Source of the DNA: Pirellulaceae bacterium
GTDB taxonomy: Bacteria; Planctomycetota; Planctomycetia; Pirellulales; Pirellulaceae
Reading direction: 5' to 3'
NCBI GenBank assembly: GCA_025459265.1
Contig: JALOQX010000017.1
Coordinates: 1-35,562, forward strand
Length of the DNA: 35,562 nt
Shown here: piece after piece, positions 15,926-24,111 of the stretch
Position numbering within the stretch: position 1 is the first letter of the stretch
Layout: each line of letters starts with the position of its first letter
Program-made: the position numbers and the translations under genes
The notes under the pieces: generated by a model
Told to the model about the DNA's origin: nothing
Database searches by the model: none
Seen by the model: the letters and a program-made list of their open reading frames with translations, nothing else

Positions 15926-16606
15926 ATGGGCCAGTCGCTGCCCCTGCGTGCGGTCGTGTTCGATCTCGACGGCTTGATGGTCAACACGGAGGAGTTGTAC
16001 GAAGAGGTAGGTGCCACGCTGCTCCGCGCGCGGGGAAAGTCGTTCACCGGTCCCCTGCTCGACGCCATGATGGGGCGTCCCACGCCTGTGGCGCTGCAGA
16101 TCATGATCGACTGGCACGCGCTGGACGCAACCGTCGCGCAACTCGAAGCGGAAACGGACGCGATTTTTCCCGCCATCCTCGATGCGCGGCTCGCCCCGAT
16201 GCCCGGCCTGCTCGCGCTGCTGACGGCGCTCGACGCGGCCGCCATCCCCAAGGTCGTGGCGACCAGCAGCCGACGGACGTTCGTCGACGACGTGCTGTCA
16301 CGGCTCGGTCTGACCGCGCGGTTTGCGTTCCTGTTGACCGCCGAGGACGTGGTGTGTGGCAAGCCGGACCCGGAAATCTACACCACCGCCTGCCGCCGTC
16401 TGGAGCTGTCCCCCCCCCAGGTGTTCGTGCTCGAGGACAGCGAAAACGGCTGCCGCGCGGCGGTGGCAGCCGGGACGTTCGCGGTGGCCGTTCCCGGCTT
16501 TCACAGCCGTGCTCACTCGTTCGCGGGGGCTCGTTTCGTGGCCGATTCGCTGGCCGATCCGCGCATTTATGCGGCGCTCGGTCTGCCCGCCCCGCATTCG
16601 TCTTGA
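15926..16606 (+). CDS. HAD-superfamily hydrolase, beta-phosphoglucomutase-like
   Basis: A 226-residue HAD subfamily IA protein. Motif I is complete, FDLDGLMVNTE, with the nucleophile and acid/base Asp. Motif II is ATSS, motif III is the Lys of CGKPDPEIY, and motif IV is LEDSENG. A helical cap lies between motifs I and II. Such proteins are phosphatases or phosphoglucomutases on small phosphorylated metabolites; the substrate cannot be read here. ATG 15926 is chosen for the strong GAGGAG 5 nt upstream. The stop codon TGA lies inside the -35 box of the next gene's candidate promoter. Confidence 0.9.
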   Translation: MGQSLPLRAVVFDLDGLMVNTEELYEEVGATLLRARGKSFTGPLLDAMMGRPTPVALQIMIDWHALDATVAQLEAETDAIFPAILDARLAPMPGLLALLTALDAAAIPKVVATSSRRTFVDDVLSRLGLTARFAFLLTAEDVVCGKPDPEIYTTACRRLELSPPQVFVLEDSENGCRAAVAAGTFAVAVPGFHSRAHSFAGARFVADSLADPRIYAALGLPAPHSS

Positions 16607-16632
16607 CCTGGTTTTTGCCCTGGTGCTAGACT
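16603..16632 (+). promoter_or_regulatory. Candidate promoter of the second HAD gene
   Basis: TTGACC (16603-16608) and TAGACT (16627-16632) are separated by 18 nt. The -35 overlaps the stop codon of the preceding HAD gene (16604-16606). The leader to ATG 16773 would be about 135 nt. Confidence 0.5.
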
Positions 16633-16772
16633 CGCGTCCGCCGCCGTGCCGTGCGGCAACGGCCAGGGAACGGTCCGCGGGACTTTTCCGGCTGGCACCG
16701 ATTCAGGTGGAGGGATCCGCAGCGCGGGTGGCTGAGCCACCCATCCAGGGAGCGGAAAGGAATCGGGCGACG

Positions 16773-17552
16773 ATGGCAGTCAGGACGGGAGCGGGGTCCA
16801 TCTTGTCGCGGCGCGCAGCGCTTCCCGCGCTCGAGCTGCTGCGGCGCCTGCGTCATCCCTGGCCCCCGCTGTCCGGATTGGTGCTCGATTGCGGCGGCGT
16901 GCTCTACGATGACACGGTGTGGCTGCGTTGGCTGCTGAAATTGCTCACCCGGCTTGGGCTGCACACGCATTTCACGCCGTTCATGCGGATCTGGCAGCGC
17001 GAGTACCTGTCGCATGTCAAAACAGGCGACGCGGAATACTGGCAGGCGCTGCGGACGTTTCTGCGTGCCTTGGGGCTGACGGCGGGCCAGATGGCGGAGG
17101 TGCAGGCGGCCGGCATGGCACGGCAGCGTGATCTGGAAGGGAGCATTTTGCCACTACCCGGGGTGGTCAACGTCCTCACGCGGCTGCACGCACAGGGGAT
17201 TCAGTTGACCGTTCTGAGCAGCGGTCACACGGATGCGGCGGCCGTGCAGACGCAGCTGGTCCGGCTGGGACTCAGCCGGCTGTTCGATCGAGTCCTGACC
17301 GAGGTCGACCTCGGCGCCGCGTTTCCTCAGCAGCCGGCACTCGAGAGGGCGATCTCGCTGATCGACCTGCCGGCGAAGCGGCTGGCCTACGTGGGACGCG
17401 ACGCGCGGGTACTCGGGCAAGCCAGTCGCGCCGGGTTGCGGACCGTCGCGGTGAATTACGACGCGGATGCGGAAGCGGACATCTACATGGAGCACTTTGA
17501 GCAACTGCTGGACCTGCTGCCATGGTCGGCCCCGCGGGCAATGGCCGGCTGA
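16773..17552 (+). CDS. HAD-fold protein with degenerate active site
   Basis: A 259-residue protein with a HAD IA layout but altered motifs. Motif I reads LVLDCGGVLYDD, so the nucleophile Asp is kept but the acid/base Asp two residues later is Gly. Motif II is TVLSSGHTD. Where a KPDP-type Lys is expected there is FPQQPALERAI, so the motif III Lys appears lost. A motif IV-like YVGRDARVLGQA is present. DxGG members occur in the superfamily, but together the changes suggest weak or no phosphatase activity. ATG 16773 has only a poor ribosome-binding site (AAGG about 13 nt upstream). The preceding HAD gene is a neighbour but not a close copy. Function unknown. Confidence 0.75.
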   Translation: MAVRTGAGSILSRRAALPALELLRRLRHPWPPLSGLVLDCGGVLYDDTVWLRWLLKLLTRLGLHTHFTPFMRIWQREYLSHVKTGDAEYWQALRTFLRALGLTAGQMAEVQAAGMARQRDLEGSILPLPGVVNVLTRLHAQGIQLTVLSSGHTDAAAVQTQLVRLGLSRLFDRVLTEVDLGAAFPQQPALERAISLIDLPAKRLAYVGRDARVLGQASRAGLRTVAVNYDADAEADIYMEHFEQLLDLLPWSAPRAMAG

Positions 17553-17562
17553 GCGCGCGGTT

Positions 17563-17802
17563 TCACTCACCCCGCGGGTACAGGTCGGCCGCGGTCGGCT
17601 CGTCGCTCCGGCCGCCCGGCGCGATTACCTGCATCTGAGGATCGCTCAGCACGGACCCGACCCGGCCGTCAAACCGATCCTGCCGTTCGACGGCACCGCC
17701 GTACGCATTGTAGGCGTCGTCCCAGGCATTGTCACACATCGCACAGCCGCTGAGGGCGACGGTCAAGCACAGGCAAGAGAGCAGGTAGAGCCAGCGATTC
17801 AT
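17563..17802 (-). CDS. Small lipoprotein, 79 residues
   Basis: A 79-residue protein that begins MNRWLYLLSCLCLTVALSGC, a lipoprotein signal with the lipidated Cys at 20. The mature part is short and polar, opening AMCDNAWDDAYNAYGG and ending TAADLYPRGE. It is rich in Asp, Tyr and Gly with no recognisable fold. Lipoproteins of this sort are common in planctomycetes and uncharacterised. It converges on the degenerate HAD gene with a gap of 10 nt. ATG 17802 was chosen because the signal peptide starts there; the longer upstream frame is low-complexity and probably non-coding. Confidence 0.75.
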   Translation of the reverse strand: MNRWLYLLSCLCLTVALSGCAMCDNAWDDAYNAYGGAVERQDRFDGRVGSVLSDPQMQVIAPGGRSDEPTAADLYPRGE

Positions 17803-18141
17803 GTGCGTGTATCCACGATGGCGAGCCGTGATCAAGTCACCCGGCGGACGCGCGCCGCGCGGCCGGCGCGCCGCGCGGGCAGCACGCGGCACGTGTGATC
17901 GTCTTTGAGATGGTTTTCGGCACCGAGGTGTGTGGGGCTTTACAACAAGTTTGCCGATTGTGCCGATCGTAGGGACGGCCGGCGCCCGCGACCTGGTGCA
18001 GACGACCCCGATGTCACTGGAGCGGCGGAGGCGACTCGAGGCGGGCCGGGCCCTGGTTTTCTTCCGCGCCAGCCAGTGGTACGGTGGTGGAGCCGCCCGG
18101 ACGCCGGATGTGCCGGTGCCGGGCCGCTTCGGGAGCCCTTC
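17803..18141. other. Intergenic region with GC-rich repeats
   Basis: This stretch separates the divergent 79-residue lipoprotein and Nramp-like genes. It holds an inverted repeat GCGCGCC (17850-17856) / GGCGCGC (17865-17871) and an 11-bp direct repeat GCGCCGCGCGG at 17852-17862 and 17868-17878. On the lipoprotein side TTGATC and ATACAC are 17 nt apart, but too close to the ATG to be a convincing promoter. No gene is supported. Confidence 0.5.
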
Positions 18142-19752
18142 ATGAGCGCTGCCGCGCACGGAACCCCCGGGGTCCAGCCTCCCCCGGTTACCACGCTGGC
18201 CATCCTGCACCGACTCGGCCCCGGACTGATCATCGCCGGGTCGATAGTGGGATCGGGCGAGTTAATCGCCACGACCAAGACGGGGGCGGAAGCGGGGTTC
18301 TGGCTGCTGTGGCTGATTCTGGTCGGGTGCGTGATCAAGGTGTTCGCGCAGGTGGAGTTCGGCCGGTATTCGCTCGTGACCGGCCGGACGACCATGGATG
18401 GTCTGGCCAACGTGCCGGGTCCGCGGGTGGCCGGGCGCGGCAACTGGATCGTGTGGTACTGGTTCCTGATGTTTCTGGCCAGCATCAGCCAGTTGGGAGG
18501 GATTGTCGGGGCGGTGGGGCAGGCGCTGGCCATCAGCGTCCCGCTGACGGCGGAGGGGCGCGCGTTCAACGCCTACGTGGAGACTGCGATCCAGCGCAAA
18601 ATCGCCGCCACGGCGCTCGAGCGACTCCCCGCGACATCCGCCCGTCCCGGTGTGGCTGGACAGCGTGACAGTTTGTCGTCACTGGTGCGGAAGCTGGACG
18701 AGGAGCTGGCGGCGCGTGACGCGGCCATCGTTGCCGAGATCGGTGAGGACCGTTTCACGCAGTTGCAGCGGCGACCGCCGCCTCCGTGGGACGACCGCTT
18801 GTGGGCGAGCCTGGTGGCGGTGGGCACGGCGGCGATCCTGACGTGGGGTCGCTATCGGGCCGTGCAAGCTGTGTCGGTGATCATGGTGGCCGGTTTCACG
18901 CTGATGACGGTCATCAATCTCTGTCTGCTGCAGATGCACTCGAGCTGGGGAGTCAGCTGGCGCGAGATCGGGGAAGGGCTGCAGTTTCGCCTGCCGCCGG
19001 CGGGCACCTCCCCGACGGCACGCCCCGTGGCGACCGCATTGGCCACGTTCGGCATCATCGGTGTGGGTGCGGCTGAGCTGATTGCGTATCCGTACTGGTG
19101 CCTCGAGAAAGGCTATGCACGGTTTGCCGGGCGGCAGGACGGCGATCCCGATTGGGCCGCCCGCGCCCAGGGCTGGATGCGCGTGATGCGGTGGGACGCA
19201 TGGTGCTCGATGTTCGTCTACACGTTTGCCACCATGGCGTTCTACCTGCTCGGGGCCGCCGTCTTAGGGCGCGCCGGGCTGAATCCCGAGAGAAACGAGC
19301 TGATTCAGACGTTGACCGCGATGTACCAGCCGGTGTTCGGGGCCGCGGCCCAAGCGCTGTTCCTCTTCGGCGCGTTTGCCGTCTTGTATTCGACGTACTT
19401 CGTGGCGAATGCGGGACACGCGCGGGTGTTCTCCGATACGCTGTGCGTGCTCGGCATCGTCCCGGCCGGCGAGGCCGAACACCGGCGGCGGGTGCGGGTG
19501 CTCAGTGGCGTCTTTCCCCTGGCATGCCTGGCCGTCTATCTCGTCGTCCCGGAACCTGCGGCGCTGGTGCTCCTGAGCGGCGTGATGCAGGCGATCATGC
19601 TGCCGATGCTGGCCTATGCCGCCCTGTTCTTCCGCTACCGCTGCAGCGATCCCCGCCTGGCTCCGGGCCGGGGCTGGGACGTCTGCCTGTGGATCTCCGC
19701 CGCCGGGATGCTGGTCGCCGGCGTCTGGGCCCTGGTGAGCCAGATCGTATAG
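18142..19752 (+). CDS. Nramp-like transporter lacking the DPGN metal motif
   Basis: A 536-residue polytopic membrane protein of the Nramp-related (LeuT-fold) group. TM1 begins HRLGPGLIIAGSIVGSGELIA: the usual DPGN of metal-transporting Nramps is replaced by GSGE. In the TM6 region the usual MPHN is replaced by AAELIAYPYW. A hydrophilic, partly helical insert of about 75 residues (roughly 145-220, with SLSSLVRKLDEELAARDAA) interrupts the membrane domain. ATG 18142 is supported by GGGAG 7 nt upstream. Families this distant from Nramp have no settled substrate, so divalent-metal transport should not be assumed. The TAG stop lies inside the 56-bp palindrome at 19749-19804. Confidence 0.82.
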   Translation: MSAAAHGTPGVQPPPVTTLAILHRLGPGLIIAGSIVGSGELIATTKTGAEAGFWLLWLILVGCVIKVFAQVEFGRYSLVTGRTTMDGLANVPGPRVAGRGNWIVWYWFLMFLASISQLGGIVGAVGQALAISVPLTAEGRAFNAYVETAIQRKIAATALERLPATSARPGVAGQRDSLSSLVRKLDEELAARDAAIVAEIGEDRFTQLQRRPPPPWDDRLWASLVAVGTAAILTWGRYRAVQAVSVIMVAGFTLMTVINLCLLQMHSSWGVSWREIGEGLQFRLPPAGTSPTARPVATALATFGIIGVGAAELIAYPYWCLEKGYARFAGRQDGDPDWAARAQGWMRVMRWDAWCSMFVYTFATMAFYLLGAAVLGRAGLNPERNELIQTLTAMYQPVFGAAAQALFLFGAFAVLYSTYFVANAGHARVFSDTLCVLGIVPAGEAEHRRRVRVLSGVFPLACLAVYLVVPEPAALVLLSGVMQAIMLPMLAYAALFFRYRCSDPRLAPGRGWDVCLWISAAGMLVAGVWALVSQIV

Positions 19753-19804
19753 GTCCTATTTGTCCTATCGGTCCTATAGGACAAATAGGACAAATAGGAC
19801 CTAT
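19749..19804. terminator. 56-bp palindrome holding both convergent stop codons
   Basis: A perfect 20-bp inverted repeat (19749-19768 and 19785-19804) encloses a 16-nt centre that is itself mostly the 12-bp palindrome GTCCTATAGGAC. The whole is built from repeated GTCCTAT / ATAGGAC and AAATAGGAC-type units about 9 bp long. The TAG of the Nramp-like gene (19750-19752) and the TAG of the gpgS-like gene (19801-19803, minus strand) lie in opposite arms at mirrored positions. Transcribed from either side it gives a stable hairpin, so a bidirectional terminator or dispersed repeat is likely. It is strikingly AT-rich for this window. Confidence 0.8.
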
Positions 19805-21024
19805 GATTTTCCTTCTTGTGCATCGGCCCGCACGGCGGCCCGCAGTTGGCGGGGGAAATCCGGAAACGCCGTCAGCACACGCGTCCAATTCGGAATCGCT
19901 TCGCCGCCGGCCGGATCGGACTGGAACATGTCGCCGGCCTGCGTGACCCGCTCGGCAAACGCCTCCACCGCCCGCTCCTCGTCATGACGATCGAAATGCA
20001 GACCGTTGATCAGCGCGTCGGCGTGGTAGTTGCGGATGGTGTCCTGGGCGGTCCGCAAGTAGGCCGACCGCAGGGCGATGAAATGCCCGGCCTCCATGAC
20101 GACGCCGCGACTGGCCAACGTGCGGAAGATGGTGACCAGGATATCCGTGGCCATTTTCATCAGGCCTTTGGTGGGATCGTCGAGCGAGAGGTCCTGGTGT
20201 TTGTGTTCGTAGAGGCAACACAGGTCCACCTCGCACACTCGCTTGATGGACGTGTTGCGAAACACTTCGGCCAGCGTGCCGACTTCCAGTCCCCAGTCGC
20301 TGGGAATGCGATTGGAGCGGGCGAGGTTGGCGGTGACCGCGAACTCGCCCGACAGCGGGTAGCGGAAGCTGCTGAGGTAAATCAGAAACGGGTCCTGGCC
20401 GAGGATGGACATCAGGGCCCGCAGCAAGGGAGACATCAGCAGCCGCACGACGCGCCCGTGCATGCGATCGGTGCACCGCGCGTAGTACGCCTTGCAGAAT
20501 TCGAAGTCCAGGCTGGGATGTGCCATGGGCAGGCACAGACGCGCCAGCAGGCTGCGATCGTAGCCCACGATGTCGCAGTCGTGCAGGGCGATTGCCTTCA
20601 GGTTCGGATCGGCCAGCATGTAGCCGAAGGCCGTCCACACCGACCGGCCCTTGCCCGGCACGGTGACGTTGAAACCGGCGCTGCCGAGCAACTCGAACAG
20701 CCGCGTAAAATGCGGTCCGTCGGTCCAGAGCACGGCGGCCTTGGACCCGAGCTGATCGACGATGGCCTTGGTGTCTTCATAGTCCTGGCGGTCCGGTGCG
20801 ACGCCGAGCACCACGGCAATCGTATGGATATAGTCGGCGCCCCGGAGTTCGGTGATGATCTCCGAGAACGGGGTGGCCCGCATATCGGCGGCGGTGACCG
20901 GCAGCACCAGACCCATCTGGTATTCGGCGACCGAGGCAGTCACCAACGCCTCGAGTTGCCCGCGATCGGCGGTGCCGAGATCGTGCAGCGTCGTGATCAT
21001 TCCCTGTTGATGGAAGTCGGGCAT
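19801..21024 (-). CDS. gpgS: Glucosyl-3-phosphoglycerate synthase-like GT81
   Basis: A 407-residue GT-A glycosyltransferase. GpgS joins glucose from an NDP-glucose to D-3-phosphoglycerate, giving glucosyl-3-phosphoglycerate, the first step to glucosylglycerate. Matching features are TVPGKGRSVWTAF near 121-133, the metal-binding HDCD near 148-151 followed by IVGYDRSLLARL, LDFEFCKAYYAR, and the C-terminal SDWGLEVGTLAEVF. ATG 21024 has GGAG 7 nt upstream; ATG 21000 is possible. A related mannosyl-3-phosphoglycerate synthase activity cannot be excluded by eye. It is the last gene of a five-gene minus-strand run, 30 nt after the GH13 gene. The stop codon is in the 56-bp palindrome. Confidence 0.85.
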   Translation of the reverse strand: MPDFHQQGMITTLHDLGTADRGQLEALVTASVAEYQMGLVLPVTAADMRATPFSEIITELRGADYIHTIAVVLGVAPDRQDYEDTKAIVDQLGSKAAVLWTDGPHFTRLFELLGSAGFNVTVPGKGRSVWTAFGYMLADPNLKAIALHDCDIVGYDRSLLARLCLPMAHPSLDFEFCKAYYARCTDRMHGRVVRLLMSPLLRALMSILGQDPFLIYLSSFRYPLSGEFAVTANLARSNRIPSDWGLEVGTLAEVFRNTSIKRVCEVDLCCLYEHKHQDLSLDDPTKGLMKMATDILVTIFRTLASRGVVMEAGHFIALRSAYLRTAQDTIRNYHADALINGLHFDRHDEERAVEAFAERVTQAGDMFQSDPAGGEAIPNWTRVLTAFPDFPRQLRAAVRADAQEGKS

Positions 21025-21054
21025 GGCGGTGCTCCAGGTGGGGTGGCGGACCCG

Positions 21055-22779
21055 TCAGCCCGCGGCATCCGAGTCAAGGTCCCACCATGCTACGCCATAG
21101 GGCGGCAGGGTCCAAGTCTCGCGCGCGCCCTGAGCCGCACCCAGCAGCTCGCGCCGAGCCCGCGTGATCCACGGTCGCAACTCGTCTGCCGCGCACGGGC
21201 GATCGGCCAGGTTCGCCGCGACCAGTACCTGCGCCGCGTGGTCGGGGCTGGTCCGCAGAAACGCGAGGAGCCCGGGAGCGTGAACGGGCAGCACGTGCTG
21301 CTCTCCGTCCGGATGAAATGCGCGATGGGCGATCCTCACCTGCAGCAGGCGACGGTACGCGCGCCAGACGCGGGCCGGCCAGGAGGTGGTGGCATGCAGC
21401 GCCGGGACCAGCTCGTCCCAGGTCAACTTCCGACGATTGATCCGCCGCGCGAGGCCGGATGTGCGCGCGCCGCACGGGTCGTTGCGTGTGCCCACCAGAC
21501 TGTGAAAGTACACGCCGGGGACGCCGCGGCAGGCGAGCATAATGGCCTGCGAGGCGAGGAATCGCGCCAGGTGCCGATCGGTCACGTGCGGTCCAGCCGA
21601 GGGATCATCGGCCAGCGCGTCGAAGTAGGTCAGGTTCAGTTCATACGGCACGTCGCGCCCCTCGGTATCGCGGCGCGTGCTCACCAGTCCTCCCCGCGCG
21701 CGGGCCGACTCCACGAGGCGCTCGATCCGCCCCGGGGGGACGAGTCCTTCGAGCGGCCGCAGTCCGATCCCGTCGTGCGAGGCCGTGAAGTTGAAGTAGG
21801 TCGTGCCGGGCGGCGGCGTCTCCAGCGTGCTCAGCCACGTCCGTAACGGCACGGCGTCCTGGTGGAGCAAGGCGTCCAGCAGCAGCGGGGGGAGGCTGAA
21901 CTGATACACCATGTGAGCCTCGTCGCCCTGCCCCAGGTAACTGAGATTCTCGCGGTGCGGGACGTTGGTTTCGGTCAGCAGCACGACGTGGGGCGCGAGG
22001 ACGTCCAGCAGGGATCGGAACAGCCGTACGATGGCGTGGGCCTGCGGCCGGTGGATACAGCTCGTGCCGAGTTCCTTCCAGATGTAGGCCACCGCGTCGA
22101 GCCGAATGATCCGTGCGCCCTGCCGGACGTAGAACAGCAGAATATCCACCATTTGCAGCAGCACGCTCGGGTGCGCGAAGTTCAGGTCTATCTGATCGTC
22201 GCTGAACGTCGTCCACACGTGTCGGCGGCCGCGATCCGTGGCGAACGGTGTCAACAGCGGCAGGCTCCGCGGGCGTGTCACCTGGGACACGTCGGCACGC
22301 GGGTCCAGTTCCAGAAAGAACGGGACGTAGTGAGGATCGCCCGCCAGATACTGGCGAAACCACGCCGACATGGACGAGACGTGGTTCAGCACCAGGTCCA
22401 CCATGAGGTCCTGCCGCTGGGTCAGCCGGCGTACGTCACTCCACTGACCCAGCCGCGGGTCCACGGCGCGATAATCGACGACCGCGAAGCCGTCGTCGGA
22501 CGTGGAGGGGTAGAACGGCAGCAGATGCACGATGTTCAGCAGTGTGGCCCAGCCCTCGTCCTGCAGCCAGCGTCCCAGCGTCTGCAGCGGGAATTCGTCC
22601 CCGCGCGTGATCTGGTCGGCGTAGGTGATCAGCACGGCATCGCGTTCGTCCCATCGCGTGGTCCGCCCCGACCCGGGCAGATCGCGGTACGCGTCCAGGA
22701 GTGCCAGCAGCTGCGGAAAGGAGGACTCAGCGCTCGGCCCGTAAACTTCGCGCCAGCGCTGCCGCCAGCGGTTCTGCAT
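21055..22779 (-). CDS. GH13_18 sugar phosphorylase (glucosylglycerate phosphorylase-like)
   Basis: A 574-residue alpha-amylase-fold enzyme of the sucrose phosphorylase subfamily (GH13_18). Members reversibly phosphorolyse an alpha-glucoside to glucose 1-phosphate. The catalytic set is present: nucleophile D228 in IRLDAVAYIWKELGTSCIH, acid/base E270 in LLTETNVPHRENLSYLG and transition-state D336 in TASHDGIGLRPLEG. NIVHLLPFYPSTSDDGF near the N terminus is typical of the subfamily. Known activities are sucrose, sucrose 6-phosphate, glucosylglycerol and glucosylglycerate phosphorolysis; the adjoining gpgS favours glucosylglycerate, by context only. ATG 22779 gives a natural N terminus (MQNRWRQRWREVYGP); ATG 22797 and GTG 22806 are alternatives. 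The preceding gene ends about 60 nt upstream. Confidence 0.85.
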   Translation of the reverse strand: MQNRWRQRWREVYGPSAESSFPQLLALLDAYRDLPGSGRTTRWDERDAVLITYADQITRGDEFPLQTLGRWLQDEGWATLLNIVHLLPFYPSTSDDGFAVVDYRAVDPRLGQWSDVRRLTQRQDLMVDLVLNHVSSMSAWFRQYLAGDPHYVPFFLELDPRADVSQVTRPRSLPLLTPFATDRGRRHVWTTFSDDQIDLNFAHPSVLLQMVDILLFYVRQGARIIRLDAVAYIWKELGTSCIHRPQAHAIVRLFRSLLDVLAPHVVLLTETNVPHRENLSYLGQGDEAHMVYQFSLPPLLLDALLHQDAVPLRTWLSTLETPPPGTTYFNFTASHDGIGLRPLEGLVPPGRIERLVESARARGGLVSTRRDTEGRDVPYELNLTYFDALADDPSAGPHVTDRHLARFLASQAIMLACRGVPGVYFHSLVGTRNDPCGARTSGLARRINRRKLTWDELVPALHATTSWPARVWRAYRRLLQVRIAHRAFHPDGEQHVLPVHAPGLLAFLRTSPDHAAQVLVAANLADRPCAADELRPWITRARRELLGAAQGARETWTLPPYGVAWWDLDSDAAG

Positions 22780-22838
22780 GGACACGTTCCACACCATAGG
22801 CCCCACAATAGAGTGTTTCCGTATCCATGCAATGCCGG

Positions 22839-24104
22839 CTAGAAGTCCTCCGCGCCCGTGATGTTCGTGATCAGGACCCTCAGTTTGCGCCGCAGCACGG
22901 TGTAACTGTAAAACGCCCTGCCCAACTCGTAGTTGTGATTGACCATCTCCATGCGGTACTGATCGTCCTCGATCACCCGCCGCACCTGGGCGACCGTATC
23001 ACGTGTCACGAAGCCGTTCATCGCAATCACCCGCGCACCACGCGGCTCGATGTCAGTCACGAAGATCGAATAGCGGTTGACCAGCACCGGCTTGCGGTAG
23101 TAGAAGGCTTCCAGCAGCGCGTTGCCAAAACCCTCGTAGAGGCTCGGGTAGGTGATGAAATCGGCCTGCGAATACGCGTCCGCCAACGTGTAGATGCGCT
23201 GTCCTTCCGGATTGAGCGTCCGGAATTCTCCGACCCGCGCGCTCACAAACCGCAGGTCAACCTGCTCCTGCTCCGCCAGGTCCCGCAGGGCCGACACGTA
23301 GCCGTGACCTTCGTCGCCCGCCTCGTGGGATACGACCAGTTTGCACTTGGCATTGCGCAGGCCCGACACGACGGCAATGGCGTGCTCGATCCCCTTGCGC
23401 GGCACGACGCGCGTCGGTTGCAGGAACATGATGTCGTCTGGTTGGAGCCCGACGTCGCCGCGAAAGGTCGCGACGTACTCGTCCGGCTCGCCGGGGGGAC
23501 GCTCGAAGTTCAAGACATTCGGAATCAGCAGCGACGCTTCGCCGCGCCGATGCGACAGGTCCTGTTGCCCGGCCGAGTTGATCGTCACGTGCTGGATGGA
23601 GGGCAACGCCGGCGGAAACGACGTCGCCAGCAGGTCTCCCACCGCGTTGACCGAAAAACGATCGCGCTCCCAGTAAAAGTCATGGTGGTGCGCAATCACC
23701 GGAAACCCGGTCTCGGCAATGAAGTGGGTGAGCGCGATGCCCAGCGGGATGTTCATGGGGATCGTCAGGCAGTTCTCGGCGATGAGCAGGTCCAGGTTGA
23801 ACTTCCGCGTGAACTCGTAGAGCGTCCCCTTCAGGTAGTCGCTGATGGCGTAGATGCGACGGGTCACTTCCGGCGAACGCGTCCGGACGCCGAAGACGCG
23901 TTGATTGATCCATTCAATGTCCGGGTGCCCGAAATAGGCCAGCGGCACGTGCAGGCTGATGTCGGGATCGCGATCCAGTTTGCCCCCATACCAGTAGCTG
24001 ACATGGCGATGATCCCACAGGACCTCCGCCCACTTGGCGCTCTCGAGCGACACGCCGTCGGTGCCCGCGAAACGCGTGCCCACGAATCCAATCCGAATGC
24101 CCAT
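22839..24104 (-). CDS. GT4 glycosyltransferase, MggS/MggA-like
   Basis: A 421-residue GT-B glycosyltransferase. The N-terminal [27 protein letters not shown] is typical of a GT4 subgroup that includes mannosylglucosylglycerate synthases, as I recall it; that link needs alignment. The C-terminal nucleotide-sugar half has [15 protein letters not shown] and the retaining-GT EX7E motif in [14 protein letters not shown] near 324-332. The central [12 protein letters not shown] is characteristic of this subgroup. A likely role is adding a second sugar, such as mannose from GDP-mannose, to glucosylglycerate or its phosphate. It lies 7 nt after the HAD gene and is the third of five co-directional genes. 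Confidence 0.8.
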   Translation of the reverse strand: MGIRIGFVGTRFAGTDGVSLESAKWAEVLWDHRHVSYWYGGKLDRDPDISLHVPLAYFGHPDIEWINQRVFGVRTRSPEVTRRIYAISDYLKGTLYEFTRKFNLDLLIAENCLTIPMNIPLGIALTHFIAETGFPVIAHHHDFYWERDRFSVNAVGDLLATSFPPALPSIQHVTINSAGQQDLSHRRGEASLLIPNVLNFERPPGEPDEYVATFRGDVGLQPDDIMFLQPTRVVPRKGIEHAIAVVSGLRNAKCKLVVSHEAGDEGHGYVSALRDLAEQEQVDLRFVSARVGEFRTLNPEGQRIYTLADAYSQADFITYPSLYEGFGNALLEAFYYRKPVLVNRYSIFVTDIEPRGARVIAMNGFVTRDTVAQVRRVIEDDQYRMEMVNHNYELGRAFYSYTVLRRKLRVLITNITGAEDF

Positions 24105-24111
24105 ATGTGCG

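Noticed and set aside
15634-16362. N-terminal extension of the HEAT-repeat protein
   Set aside because: It is antisense to the canonical HAD gene; the GTG at 15633 has a strong ribosome-binding site directly before the membrane helix.
17821-17880. Promoter of the 79-residue lipoprotein (TTGATC - 17 - ATACAC)
   Set aside because: The -10 would end only about 5 nt from the ATG, leaving no leader or ribosome-binding site.
19816-21846. Plus-strand open frame of 676 residues antisense to gpgS and GH13
   Set aside because: It mirrors two well-supported genes in a GC-rich genome, has shadow-frame composition (His, Arg, Gln, Val) and no domain.
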